Shown piece after piece: positions 1 through 9,740 of a DNA stretch of 64,000 nucleotides. Location: positions 758,316 through 822,315 of the forward strand of contig MNCI01005255.1 in assembly GCA_015680685.1 (NCBI GenBank), written 5' to 3'. A model generated the notes under the pieces. It saw only the letters and a program-made list of their open reading frames with translations, did not search any database and was not told where the DNA came from. The translations under genes were made by a program, and so were the position numbers. The stretch is from Gnetum montanum. Taxonomy: Eukaryota > Streptophyta > Gnetopsida > Gnetales > Gnetaceae. Numbering within the stretch: the stretch's first letter is position 1; each line of letters starts with the position of its first letter.

Positions 1-994
1 AAGCGCAACTTTGAAATGCTCCATCGAGGGGGTTATGATTTTAAGCCGACAGCCTATGACATAATCCCCTTGACCGAAGACCAACATGAACTCATCGCAC
101 AGTTGGTCATGGCTAGAGGCCAGACTTCACAACCTATGGTGGAGCCTCAGCATGGGGAAGAGGCAGAGGACAAATTCACGGCTCTGTCCGAACATTTGTT
201 CCATACGCTGACGCCTCACACGAATGTAAATCCATTGTTTCCTTTCAACGAAGAGGCGGCTTCTCTGGACTCAGCCGTGACCATGCAGACGCACATCCCT
301 GGCTTTCCGCTGGCCAATGCGCAGCCGTCTGGGTTGCAAACGCAACTACCACACCATAACGCGGAGGTGGGTTCGTCGCAGCAGGTACTTAGTATTCCGG
401 CGGTGATCCCGGCGACCACCGTGCCCCATTTCATACCTCAGGTACGAGTTCACACTGTACCGGCAACTCGCTCAGCGCAAGTGTTCCCGCCCCCGCCAAC
501 TTAGCAAAATACCGTAACTGTGCCACAGCAAACCTTTGTACAATACCCTGCAACAGGTCAATGGACCAACCCTGCTGCACAACCACACCCGTCTGCGGTT
601 TACGGTGCACAGCCTTCGGTTACACCCGCGACACAATTTTCGCAGGTGTTGCCTCAATATACATACCATTATCCGGCACAACAGGCAGGAGTTAATCTCT
701 CGCATCAGACCGGTGGATGGTGGTCTTTGCAGGCCCCCCAGCCTACAGGGATCCCTGCTCAACCAGTGGTTAGTCAACCACTTCCTGCCTTCCAGCTTCC
801 TAGGGCTGCCCGCCCGGTCCAACCCCTTGTGCCTGCTGCCAAACACCTCCGTTAACAGGTCTAGACCAAGCGTTCCAGCTTATCCAGACGCTTACTGAGG
901 AGGTGCGACGCCTCAAGACCGCTGGATCTGATACCATTCAGATCATGGACTTCTATGAGGATGATCCGATCAATCCAGCGGTCCAGTACTGTCG
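1..994 (+). pseudogene. gag: Element A gag, N-terminal part (Pro/Gln-rich), broken
   Basis: Open frame from position 1, with no start codon visible at its head, aligns with the start of the element B gag (shared pattern of an aromatic-E pair, then PLT near residue 20). After about 70 residues it becomes a low-complexity Pro/Gln/Ala/Thr-rich linker. A TAG at 502-504 and a TAA at 853-855 interrupt the frame. The sequence then passes through a conserved GLDQAFQLI segment (about 862-890) and a frameshift near 975-995 joins it to the main gag domain. B has the same segments in the same order, so this is one broken gag rather than separate genes. Gag would form the cytoplasmic virus-like particle. 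Confidence 0.75.
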
Positions 995-2365
995 TTGCCA
1001 CCAGGGATGTCCCTCCCCCATTTTACCAAGTATAATGGAGAGGGGGATCCCAACACTCATCTAGCCACCTTCAGGTTTGAATCTTTGTTGTTACAACTGT
1101 GGCCGCATACTCTAATCCGAGTTTTCGCGATGTCATTGACGGGGAAGGCTTTAGACTGGTATAGAGCTCTCCCACGCTCTTCCATTTCAACCTTGGAGGA
1201 GCTGCTGACCCAATTCGTGACCCGATTCAAATACAATATGAAGCCGGAAGTCATGTTGGAACAGCTTATGGGGGTGAAACAAGACCCGCTCGAGCCAGTC
1301 CAAAAGTTCATACAGCGTTGGAATGCTACCTTGAATGAGATCCGTGACCCGATCGCGGACTCCCACCTGCTGGCTATATTCAAGGCAGCAGTCAACGACT
1401 TCATTAAGTCTAAGCTGTATTACCTTTCCCCTGGCGATATACGTCAGGCCTTCGCACAGGTCCGAAGCATCCAAGATGCTGCAGAGGCTAGCAAAGACCC
1501 GGCATATGTCGTCTACAAAAACGCAATCAACAAAGCTAAAGACAAAGGCAAGGCAGCGACAACGACAGTAGCTGCGGTGACTAAAAACGCAAAAAACAAG
1601 AACAAGAATGCGCCAACAACAGCACCCCTTGCGGCCACGGCTGGTGCCGGCACCAGCCAAACCACAGCTGCCCCTGAACAGCCCCCCCAGCCAAAGCCAA
1701 ATTTTGAACGTAAAGATCGTTCAAAATACGCGACTTTACCCGTGAAACATTCCGAACTGCTGAAACAACTGTTAGCGGCAGGACACATTCAACCTAAGAA
1801 GGTGTCCGAGGAGGCCCTGAAGCGTCACAGGCGTCACTGTGAACTGCTGAAGGACCCTTCTTTAGCTCTGCCCAACGAGCCGGCAGTTCCGAGATCTTTC
1901 AGGCTGGATCGTTTCTGTGACTACCACCAGATGTGTGGTCACGACACGGATTACTGCTGGGCGTTGAAGGACGACATTCAACGCATGATCGACGAAGGTC
2001 ATCTAAAACTAGACAACAGTAATCCTACACGTCCGGAAAACCAAACGCTGCATGTGTACAAGGATCCATTGAACACAAATTACGATCCTTATACAATCAC
2101 TGTGGTGAGTACAGATGGTGAGCGTAAGGTGCCGCCAAAACAGCCTTTTGTTTTGCGTGTGCTCGCCAGCTCAACAAAGGGGCCTACTACTTCTTCGGCA
2201 GCTACTGGGGCCTCACGGCCACCTTTTATCATACAGGCACCTTCCCAAGTGCGCCCTCAGTCACGCGATAGCACGCAAGCCGCAGCTTCATCCGTGCCCA
2301 TGCCGAGAGCGCCCTTCATTATTAGGGCGCCAAAACCACAGGCTGCCCCTTTCACGCAGGGGTAG
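995..2365 (+). CDS. gag: Element A gag core (capsid and zinc-knuckle-like region)
   Basis: Open frame of 456 codons ending in TAG at 2363-2365. Residues about 5-160 form a retrotransposon gag domain of the Tat type, with a TKYNGEGDP motif near the start and a LDWYRALP segment typical of Tat/Ogre capsids. An Ala/Lys/Pro-rich linker follows. Near residue 310 there is a CDYHQMCGHDTDYC segment, the Cys/His cluster Tat Gags carry in place of a plain CCHC knuckle. The true coding frame runs in from upstream through a frameshift, so the first Met here is probably not the native start. The frame downstream of the TAG is the same as the protease frame, consistent with one Gag-Pro polyprotein. Confidence 0.85.
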   Translation: MPPGMSLPHFTKYNGEGDPNTHLATFRFESLLLQLWPHTLIRVFAMSLTGKALDWYRALPRSSISTLEELLTQFVTRFKYNMKPEVMLEQLMGVKQDPLEPVQKFIQRWNATLNEIRDPIADSHLLAIFKAAVNDFIKSKLYYLSPGDIRQAFAQVRSIQDAAEASKDPAYVVYKNAINKAKDKGKAATTTVAAVTKNAKNKNKNAPTTAPLAATAGAGTSQTTAAPEQPPQPKPNFERKDRSKYATLPVKHSELLKQLLAAGHIQPKKVSEEALKRHRRHCELLKDPSLALPNEPAVPRSFRLDRFCDYHQMCGHDTDYCWALKDDIQRMIDEGHLKLDNSNPTRPENQTLHVYKDPLNTNYDPYTITVVSTDGERKVPPKQPFVLRVLASSTKGPTTSSAATGASRPPFIIQAPSQVRPQSRDSTQAAASSVPMPRAPFIIRAPKPQAAPFTQG

Positions 2366-3541
2366 ACCTCTAGTCAGAACCACCAGCCATCACCTCCTCA
2401 GCGTAAGGAGGAGAATACAGCAGTTAGCGCAGCAAAAGGCCACTCTACGCTCGGCTTCCCTAAGCCCAGGCCCCTGGCCTTTGTGCCTATGTCTATGCCT
2501 CAGAAACAGGCCAAAGGTACAGAAACGCAGCCACCTTCTCTTGGCAAAAAAAGGAACAACCCTCCCACTGACACCGCTCTGCCTCGAGAGATCCGTCTCT
2601 TGGGCTGAATAGAGGAGGATAAGGGGGATAAACAACCCTGCCGAGAGGAGGACCTCCTCGACGCATTCACACAGGTCAAACAAGATCTTAAGCAAAAGAA
2701 CACGATGCTGAGCTTGTACGACTTACTGATGACTTCTCAAGAACACCGTGAGGCTATGGTACGCATGTTGACGTCCATATCAGTGGACGCCACCCTGCCG
2801 GCGAAAGAGGAAGCGATACACGCTATCATGTTTCCTTCTGACGCTGAACCACCCAAGCCTGCCTCGTTGACCTTCCTGGACGAGTCTGTCAAAGATGATC
2901 TAGAGAAAGGTCACGTAACGACTGAGCCTATGTTCATTACCATTCGAGTCGGCCAGTACCGGATCCGGAGGGTACATGTGGATGATGGTGCAGCTGCCAA
3001 CGTCATTCCCTATTCCATCGTGGATAGGTTGGGATTGGTCGACCAGATCACTCCCACGACAACAGCCTGCATGAAATTGTTCAACGGAGCACGGGTTCAA
3101 GTCAAGGGGACGGTGCGTATTGAGTTTGTGGCGGGGGATCAATTCCCGACGGAAGCCACATTCTTAGTCGTCAAGGAGATGCCCGGCTTCAACTTAATCC
3201 TAGGGAGGTCGTGGTTAGCCCAGTTGCGGGCGGTCTCATCGCCGATACATCAAGAGATACACCTGCCCTACGCTGGAGGGGAGGTTGTCATACGCGGCGA
3301 CGAAGTCACCCCCAGGACCGTTAACAACATTGAGGAAGAACGGGGTTCGGAGATCGAAGCAACTGACAGCCAGTCCTATCTCCAAGCCCCTAAACAGAAT
3401 GACAACAATGAAAATGGTCTCGCCTGGGCCGACCTGCCATTTTTGGATGACAGTGTAGAGGAGTCAAACCCCAAACCTCCTCGCCCTTACGCAGCGCTCA
3501 ACGTCAAGGCCATTAAGAAACAATTGCGTATCGACAGCTAA
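2366..3541 (+). CDS. pro: Element A protease region of Gag-Pro
   Basis: This continues the gag frame past the TAG at 2363-2365. A second stop (TGA 2606-2608) lies upstream of the open stretch 2705-3541. The segment LYDLLMTSQEHREAM is a Tat hallmark before the protease. The retropepsin-like domain follows: HVDDGAAANVIP carries the catalytic aspartate in a D-D-G-A context instead of the usual D-S/T-G, and FNLILGRSWL is the flap/second-strand ILGR motif. The frame ends in TAA at 3539-3541. In related Ogre elements an intron begins close to here. A GTAAGT at 3575-3580 is a donor candidate, but it lies after the stop. Confidence 0.85.
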
Positions 3542-3744
3542 ACAATGGTCTTCTGCGTATAGTACTATTCACGTGTAAGTTAGCATCCTCCCCCTTTGGC
3601 AGCTTCTTTTGTTTGTTTCAATATACTTTTACGCTATATCTGCTTTCTGTGTTTACGCTTGGCATTTTCTTGCGTGTTTTATCGTACTCGTGTTAGTTAT
3701 GCCCATTCCTTTACGCATTTATCTAGAATTAATTTACGCAAGTT

Positions 3745-4030
3745 TGCAATGGCCCGCAACAGCCTTAAACTAGTAACTAATTTACGCTTCTGGCCCGCAA
3801 CGACCTTAAACTAGTTATACAAAGTTCACCACTCACATTGTTTTACGCACTTACGCCAGGATTGTATCTTGTTATGTGACAACTCATATATGGGCCTGCA
3901 ACGGCCTTAAACTAGTAGCCAGTTTACGCAAACTCACATATAGGCTCGCAACGGCCTTAAACTAGTGGTCCGGAGTTAACTACAATCACCATTTACGCTT
4001 CCGGCCCACAATGGCTTTAAACTAAGAATT
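3745..4030 (+). repeat. Dispersed direct repeats with TTAAACTAG core
   Basis: Five imperfect copies of a roughly 25-bp unit, ggcccgcaacggccttaaac followed by tag, at irregular spacing. Element B has about nine diverged copies in the equivalent place (16345-16690). Single copies lie nearer RT in both elements (about 5610-5630, 21530-21555 and 21720-21745). The related core TAAAACTGGCA recurs many times after pol. No coding sense is visible. Confidence 0.8.
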
Positions 4031-4149
4031 ACGCGCTATCATTTTACTCAGTCAAACTTTTCAACAATTATACGCATACTTCATTGATGAAACACAAAAA
4101 ACATAGATGTAATTGATATCCAAGCAACCGCCAGGTTTTATAACGTCTT

Positions 4150-4155
4150 TTTATT
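4150..4155 (-). terminator. Candidate polyadenylation signal of the antisense gene
   Basis: On the minus strand this reads AATAAA, about 53 nt downstream of the stop codon of the antisense gene (4208-4210). Position and consensus fit a plant poly(A) signal. B lacks an exact AATAAA at this place. Confidence 0.4.
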
Positions 4156-4207
4156 CATTTGTAACATGGTACCACTCAACATGGACAAAATTCTGCGTAA
4201 ATAATAA

Positions 4208-5359
4208 TTACGCATTCCTCCCATTGCCACTATTGCCGGTATCTTTTAATTCTGAATCTAGCCCCAAAAGGTTGTCCTCCAGTAGCCCATCGTTTCTGGG
4301 AATTATCCCTTCATGAAAGATTGCCTCTTCATGAGGCTCTCGTTCCGGCATTGGCTCCACAGGAGGACGCCCTTCATCGTTTCGTTCCACTTCTGCCTCC
4401 ACTGTTTCCTCTCCCAGCCTTTCAGCTGGCGTACTTTCTCTACCTCCTTCCGGTACCTAGGCCAAATAACATAAAAAAAAATCGAAAAATAGACACCAAA
4501 CAGTTGACCAAATCTGCTTACCCACCTGCATAGTACACCGTGCCTTGTGGGTTCTGGAAGTATGTCGAGACATGACGAGCCACGAACAGCGTATTATACG
4601 CATGATAACAGTTGAAACGGGCCATGTCCCAGATCCAGCGTAAGCTTCGCAGACCGCGGGAGCTGAGCACTTGGTCCTCGGGACAACCCGTCTCGATGGC
4701 GCCGTCCGTCAGGTAAGCCAGAATCCCCTGCGCCGACCCCACCAATAGGTGCTCCAAAATGGCACCGACAACATCCCCGGTCACATTAGACCAGATGATG
4801 ATGCTGAAGTTGCGTAGTAAAAACTGCAGAAACTCCAGCGCCCCCTTTCGGAACCAGATGGCCTTCCCCTGCACTCGTGTGTGAGGGGGAGGGACATTGG
4901 GGACGATTGGGTTCAACCAGCATAAAACCCCAATGAGGTCTAGCACAATCAGTACGGGCTTCAGCGCGACGCTATAAAAAAAAAGAGCCAAAGCGTATAT
5001 CAACTCCGACATTCACATTTGCACGACTAACACAGACAATTCATAAAACACACCCAGGCCGAAATCGCCCAAACCCTTGCGACAACACAAGGTTTGTCCA
5101 TGACAACGGCGATAAACGCAACCCTTTCAAACCCTCGCATTAGCTCGAGGCCCATAACTCAAAATCAACATGCACCAAACGCAAATATACCACGGAAAGC
5201 AGCCATAGAAATGAATGTAAGTACGTAAGGAATGACTAACCGGTTCAATGGCGTAGGGTCACGAACATCGATCAATGCTTTCGAAACACGGTCCAGAGTT
5301 GCTTGCATTTCATCGATTTTGGCCAGCTTTGCGTTATTCTTCTTCGTCTTTGGCGCCAT
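4208..5359 (-). CDS. Antisense spliced gene in element A: NLI/FCP1-like (HAD-fold) pseudophosphatase protein
   Basis: Proposed exons on the minus strand are 5359-5241 (119 nt), 4971-4526 (446 nt) and 4443-4208 (236 nt), giving 266 residues without a stop. Exon 1 starts ATGGCGCC and encodes a Lys-rich head (MAPKTKKN). Donor GTTAGT and acceptor TTTTTTATAG join it in phase to exon 2. Exon 2 resembles NIF/FCP1-type HAD phosphatases: KPVLIVLDLIGVL in place of the DxDx(T/V) box, a GALEFLQFLL helix before IIIWSN, then LRSLRWIWD and NTLFVARHV ending FQNPQGT. The second Asp of the first box is Ile, and the usual acidic pair after NTL is missing, so catalysis is unlikely. The acidic tail ends DTGNSGNGRNA and matches B. 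The third exon's acceptor is uncertain: an earlier AG at 4457-4458 would truncate the tail. Fold assignment is inference from motif order. Confidence 0.65.
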
Positions 5360-5500
5360 TGCGACGGTTTCAAAATTTGTTCATAGCCTAACGCTCTTGC
5401 AAGATTTCGCGCCCTAACTCTCTGCTCTTCCTTTCCTCAGAGATAGTTGCAAATTCAAATTCACGATAGCCAACAACTATTTCTCATCGAAAAACCATCT

Positions 5501-5507
5501 ACTTATA
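5501..5507 (-). promoter_or_regulatory. Candidate TATA box of the antisense gene (element A)
   Basis: The minus strand reads TATAAGT about 145 nt upstream of the antisense start codon (5359). B has TATAAA in the same position, about 125 nt upstream of its start (plus coordinates 21398-21403). Similar placement in two diverged copies supports a promoter internal to the element. Confidence 0.4.
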
Positions 5508-5763
5508 CGCGAGGATCACCGACTTGATATCAGAATTAAGCAGAACTTTCCTGAAACGGAATTTGCAAATCTAGATATTAATGCGGCCGATATCGCACGC
5601 GCCACTGTTCGGAATGACGTTAAACTACCACATCTTATCGCCTCATAATCAGGTTACATTGATTACAACTTTTATATAATATTCAAAATTCATTCAGCCT
5701 TCCACGTTCGACGACATCACGTCACTTGTCTCCTAACCATTTACGCACTTGCCGGTTTTGCAG

Positions 5764-7959
5764 GACAGACGGAGAATGGACGCCGCAATTTTAGCACCTT
5801 TAACCTTGACAGGCCCATATGGGAAAATAATTAGACAGGTTGACCCCATGCTCGTAGACGTTAACTCCCCTTTAGAAAGCGTAACCATAGCCACATCGGA
5901 GGTGTCCCCAGAATGGCCAGAACAGTCAACGTGCACGCTAGACCTGGAGGCTAGAGACATAACCGAGGACCCCCTCAGTGAGGTCCCTATCATTACGCAC
6001 AGGGGTGAGACTAAAACGCTCAAAGTCAGTTCTTTGTTAGACGAGAAAACACACAACGCTATAAAACAGGTCCTGCAAGACAACATTACTGTCTTTGCAT
6101 GGTCATACGAGGATATGCCTGGGTTAGATCCTAGATTAATCCAGCATAACATTATCCTAGACCCACAAATTAAGGCGGTTAGACAAAAGGAATGCAAAAT
6201 CAAACCAGAGATCGCGCTAGCAGTGCGTGATGAGATCACAAAGCTATACCAGGCTGGTTTCATCCGCGCGGTCGATTACTTAGATTGGATATCTAACATT
6301 GTGGTCGTGCCGAAGAAGACCGGGAGCATACGCATATGCATAGACTTCCGGGATTTGAACAAGGCCACAATCAAGGATAACTTCCCGTTGCCGAGTATCG
6401 ACCAGCTAGTGGATACAACAGCTGGGCAGGTGCTTCTGTCCTTCATGGATGGCTTTTCAGGCTATAACCAGATTCGCATTAACCTAGAACACCAATTGAC
6501 CACGACGTTCATGACACCCTGGGGCACCTTTTGCTATACCATGATGCCTTTTGGCCTGAAGAACGCCGGAGCAACGTACCAACGGGCCATGACATACATC
6601 TTTAATGATTACCTCCTAGGAAGGCTGAATGATTATGTAGACGACATAGCTGTGAAATCTTTGAAGTCGGAAGATCATTCAGAGGACCTAGAGTTAGTTC
6701 TTAAAATATGTTCCACACACGAGCTCCAGCTTAACCCAAAGAAGTGCGTATTCGGAGTCAAAACTGGACGCATGCTGGGGTTTGTGGTATCGGAAACCGG
6801 TATACGAGTTGACCTTGATAAAGTCAAAGCCATTATCGAGTTAACACCTCCCACAGACCTCAAGCAACTACGTGGGTTGCAAGGACGCTTACAGTTTATA
6901 CGCCGGTTCATTTCGAGGTTAATCGACAAGTTACACCCTATGCAACACTTTCTGAAAAAGGGGGTTAATTTCGAATGGATCGACGATTGCCAGCGTGCGT
7001 TTGACAGTTTAAAACAAGAACTGCAACATTTGCCAACGGTTTTCCCGCCACAAAGGGATTTGCCTTTTTTCATCTATCTCGCAACCTCGGACGTAGCAAT
7101 AGCAGCGTTACTATGTCAAAAGAGGGATGATGGGTCGGAAACGCCCATCTACTATTTGAGCCACGCTCTATGCGCGTACGAGACGAGATACAACGACGTT
7201 GAGCGTAATTGCTTAGCTTTAGTTTTTATGCTTAAGAAATGTAGACATTATCTGTTTCGTAGTCAAGTTAACGTCATCTGTAAAAAAAACATCCTTAGAG
7301 CCATTACGCATAGCTTATACGAGAGTAGTAAAATAGCTCGCTGGAAGGCTATCACGGCAGAATTCGATCTGCACTATATTGGCCAATCATCCACGAAAGG
7401 CCAAGTGATAGCTGACCAGTTAACAACTTCACCGATTAACAATTACGCAACCATAGAGCCAGAGTTTCCAGACGAATATGTACATAGTCTAAGCCCTGTC
7501 TCGACAGGCCTCGAAGCAACGTTGTACTTCGACAAAGCTTCAACTACCAGAGGCGGCAGTGCTGTCACTGTCCTTACGCTATCGCCTGAGGATGTGCATC
7601 TACACGCTTATCGATTGACCTTCCCTTGTACGAACAATGTGGCAGAGTACGAGGGGCTCCTCAAGGGATTACTAACTGCAGGTGAACTCGATGTGCAACA
7701 CCTGGCGGTTAGGGGTGATTCGATGCTTGTCATAAATCAAATCACTGGAGTCTACCCCTGCAAGGCTATACATTTGCAGCCCTACTGCGATCAGGCTAAA
7801 GATCTTCTGAGGCGATTTACGACCTTCGACACCCAGCACATCCCGAGGACTGACAACACGCTAGCCAACGCGCTTGCCACCCTGGCTTTACACGTGCCTT
7901 CACACCTGCTTAACACCTGCCCTGCATTGATTACAGATTGCATAGATCCTATCATTTAG
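5764..7959 (+). CDS. pol: Element A pol: reverse transcriptase, RNase H and second (archaeal-like) RNase H
   Basis: Begins just after the splice acceptor; the first Met of the conserved frame is at 5776. RT motifs appear in order: SIRICIDFRDLNKAT, a FMDGFSGYNQI strand, PFGLKNAGATYQR, and the catalytic YVDD at 6634-6645. The first RNase H follows near 7050-7440 (IYLATSD, TRYNDVERN). The second RNase H, a Tat trait, follows from about 7525: YFDKAS, NNVAEYEGLL and RGDSMLVI. Its last catalytic position reads LANALA, with Asn at 7867-7869 where B has Asp (VADALA). A TAG at 7957-7959 separates it from the integrase in the same frame; B has a CAA at this place. Confidence 0.92.
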   Translation, partial: DRRRMDAAILAPLTLTGPYGKIIRQVDPMLVDVNSPLESVTIATSEVSPEWPEQSTCTLDLEARDITEDPLSEVPIITHRGETKTLKVSSLLDEKTHNAIKQVLQDNITVFAWSYEDMPGLDPRLIQHNIILDPQIKAVRQKECKIKPEIALAVRDEITKLYQAGFIRAVDYLDWISNIVVVPKKTGSIRICIDFRDLNKATIKDNFPLPSIDQLVDTTAGQVLLSFMDGFSGYNQIRINLEHQLTTTFMTPWGTFCYTMMPFGLKNAGATYQRAMTYIFNDYLLGRLNDYVDDIAVKSLKSEDHSEDLELVLKICSTHELQLNPKKCVFGVKTGRMLGFVVSETGIRVDLDKVKAIIELTPPTDLKQLRGLQGRLQFIRRFISRLIDKLHPMQHFLKKGVNFEWIDDCQRAFDSLKQELQHLPTVFPPQRDLPFFIYLATSDVAIAALLCQKRDDGSETPIYYLSHALCAYETRYNDVERNCLALVFMLKKCRHYLFRSQVNVICKKNILRAITHSLYESSKIARWKAITAEFDLHYIGQSSTKGQVIADQLTTSPINNYATIEPEFPDEYVHSLSPVSTGLEATLYFDKASTTRGGSAVTVLTLSPEDVHLHAYRLTFPCTNNVAEYEGLLKGLLTAGELDVQHLAVRGDSMLVINQITGVYPCKAIHLQPYCDQAKDLLRRFTTFDTQHIPRTDNTLANALATLALHVPSHLLNTCPALITDCIDPII

Positions 7960-9243
7960 ATGGCGCAAATCTCCTCTCTTATCGAGGAAAGCACGCCTGA
8001 ATGGTACGATAACATCAAAACTTATCTTTTGCAAGGTGAGCTGCCATCTACATTAACACGCGCACAGAAAGATGCAATCCGTAAGAGGGCTAGGCAATAC
8101 GTCATCATCAGAGACAGCACTCTTTGTAGACGCTCCTTTGATGGCGTGTTGCTTACCTGCGTTGACAAAGACCAAGCGCAACACATAGTCGGCGACGTTC
8201 ACGAGGGACTGTGTGGTGGCCACGTAGCACCAAGGGCTATGGTCCTGAAAATCCGACGCTTAGGGTACTACTGGCCACACATGGAATGAGACTGCCTGAC
8301 AAAGGTCAAAACCTGTGACACGTGCCAACGTCACGCAAACCTAATCCACGTGTCACCCACAGAGTTGCATACGACACAAATAACATGGCCATTTCAGCGA
8401 TGGGGACTGGACATCATAGGACCCATCACACCAAAATCTTCTGCAGGGCATAGCTTCATTATTACCGCTACTGAGTATTTTACGAAGTGGGTAGAAGCTA
8501 TTCCCCTGCGGAAAATCACATCCCAACAGGTTTGCCATTTTATCTTGGACAACATCGTAACCCGATTTGGCCTTCTGATGACTATCGTGATCGACAATGG
8601 GCCACAGTCTAGTAGCGTGGATACCAAATCCTTCTGTGACAACCTAGGCATCAGACAGTCTTTTTCTTCTCCCTATTACCCGCAGGTGAATGGTCAAGCT
8701 GAAGCATCCAACAAAATAGTCATCAATTTGCTCAAGAAAATGCTTGATGACAACAAAAGACGGTGGCACGAACAGATCCTCTATGTGCTATGGGCATATC
8801 GTACTACGTGTAGGACAGCTACAGGTAGTACGCCCTATGGCCTAGTTTACGGATCTGAAGCAGTGCTACCTCTTAAATTACAAATCCCTTCTTTGAGAAT
8901 GGTCCTCTCCACCATTATAAATGAGGCTTAACACACCGAGGCTCGGGTAATGGATTTGGATTCAGTGGAAGAGAAGCGGATACAGGCTCTTGATGCGATT
9001 GAGAAATATCAAGACAAACAACGCCAAAAACATCGCCACAACCTTCAACAGCGCCCGATCAAGCAAGGAGATCTGGTTCTCAAGGCTGTGCGTGAACCAG
9101 TGGGCAGGTTCTCTGCAAACTGGGAAGGCCCTTTCTTGGTGATCGACGCATATGGCAACGGAGCGTTTAGATTAGCAGACGTCAATGGAAACGAATTAGC
9201 AAACCCTGTAAATCATGTATATTTGAAACGGTATTTCATCTAG
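7960..9243 (+). CDS. pol: Element A integrase (same frame as RT, three in-frame stops)
   Basis: This is one frame with the upstream RT and is interrupted by TGA 8287-8289 and TAA 8929-8931. An HHCC zinc-binding region spans about 8185-8340 (VHEGLCGGH, then CDTCQRH). The catalytic core has Asp in WGLDIIGPI (about 8400), Asp in IDNGPQ (about 8592) and Glu in NGQAEASNK (about 8700), the D,D-35-E triad. The C-terminal segment NWEGPFLVIDAYG to NHVYLKRYF is the Tat-type end, with no chromodomain. At each stop B has a sense codon, so these are lesions and not programmed readthrough sites. Confidence 0.92.
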
Positions 9244-9255
9244 CAGCATCTACGG

Positions 9256-9740
9256 TGTCGACAGAAGGTATGGCATTACTCGTCCGCTACGACGTAAAAC
9301 TGGCATCACTCGTCCGCTACGACGTAAAACTGGCACTGATCGTCTGCTATGACGTAAAACTGGCAAGTCTTGCACGCGTCCGCCACGAAGCTAAACTGGC
9401 AAGTGGTAACCGTCTGCTACGACGTAAAACTGGCACTGTTGTACAGGTCCGCCAAGACAAAAAACTGGCATCTTCGGCACGCGTCCGCCACGACGCTAAA
9501 CTGGCACAGGTACGTAGCCGTCTGCTGAGACGTAAAACTAGCACAGCTCTGTCCCTGGGTCATGACGCGAAACTGACATCCATAGCACGGTCTGCTGAGA
9601 CCATAAACCAGCCTTACCACCGTCTGCTACGACGTAAAACTAGCACTTCTCGGTCTGCCCGGACTTTAAACTGGGACCATGGTCTACTGAGACTTAAAAC
9701 CAGTAACGGCAGTCTTCCAAGACTTAAAACTGGGATGTAC
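9256..9740 (+). repeat. Irregular tandem repeats after element A pol
   Basis: Around fourteen copies of a 25-35 bp unit built on cgtctgctacgacgtaaaac followed by tggca begin a dozen bases after the integrase stop. B has the same kind of array at 25340-25700. An open frame runs through the array only because the repeat lacks stops in that frame. It is not a credible gene. Confidence 0.85.

Larger units (their letters stand above)
3575..5763 (+). other. PRO-RT gap of element A: candidate sense intron, 3' end well supported
   Basis: The gap ends in a pyrimidine-rich stretch and TTTTGCAG at 5756-5763, directly before the pol frame. Element B has the same arrangement (TTTCTTGCAG ending at 21840). 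Ogre-type Tat elements are known to splice out an intron between protease and RT, and these two acceptors fit that. The donor is not settled: GTAAGT at 3575 is good by consensus, but the protease stop codon at 3539 precedes it and B shows no clear equivalent. The gap contains direct repeats (3745-4030) and the whole antisense gene. Confidence 0.55.

Noticed and set aside
5733-6263. Minus-strand frame opposite RT of element A, also seen opposite RT of B
   Set aside because: It is the complement of strongly conserved RT/pol coding sequence. Its partial conservation follows from the sense protein, and it has no splice or start support.
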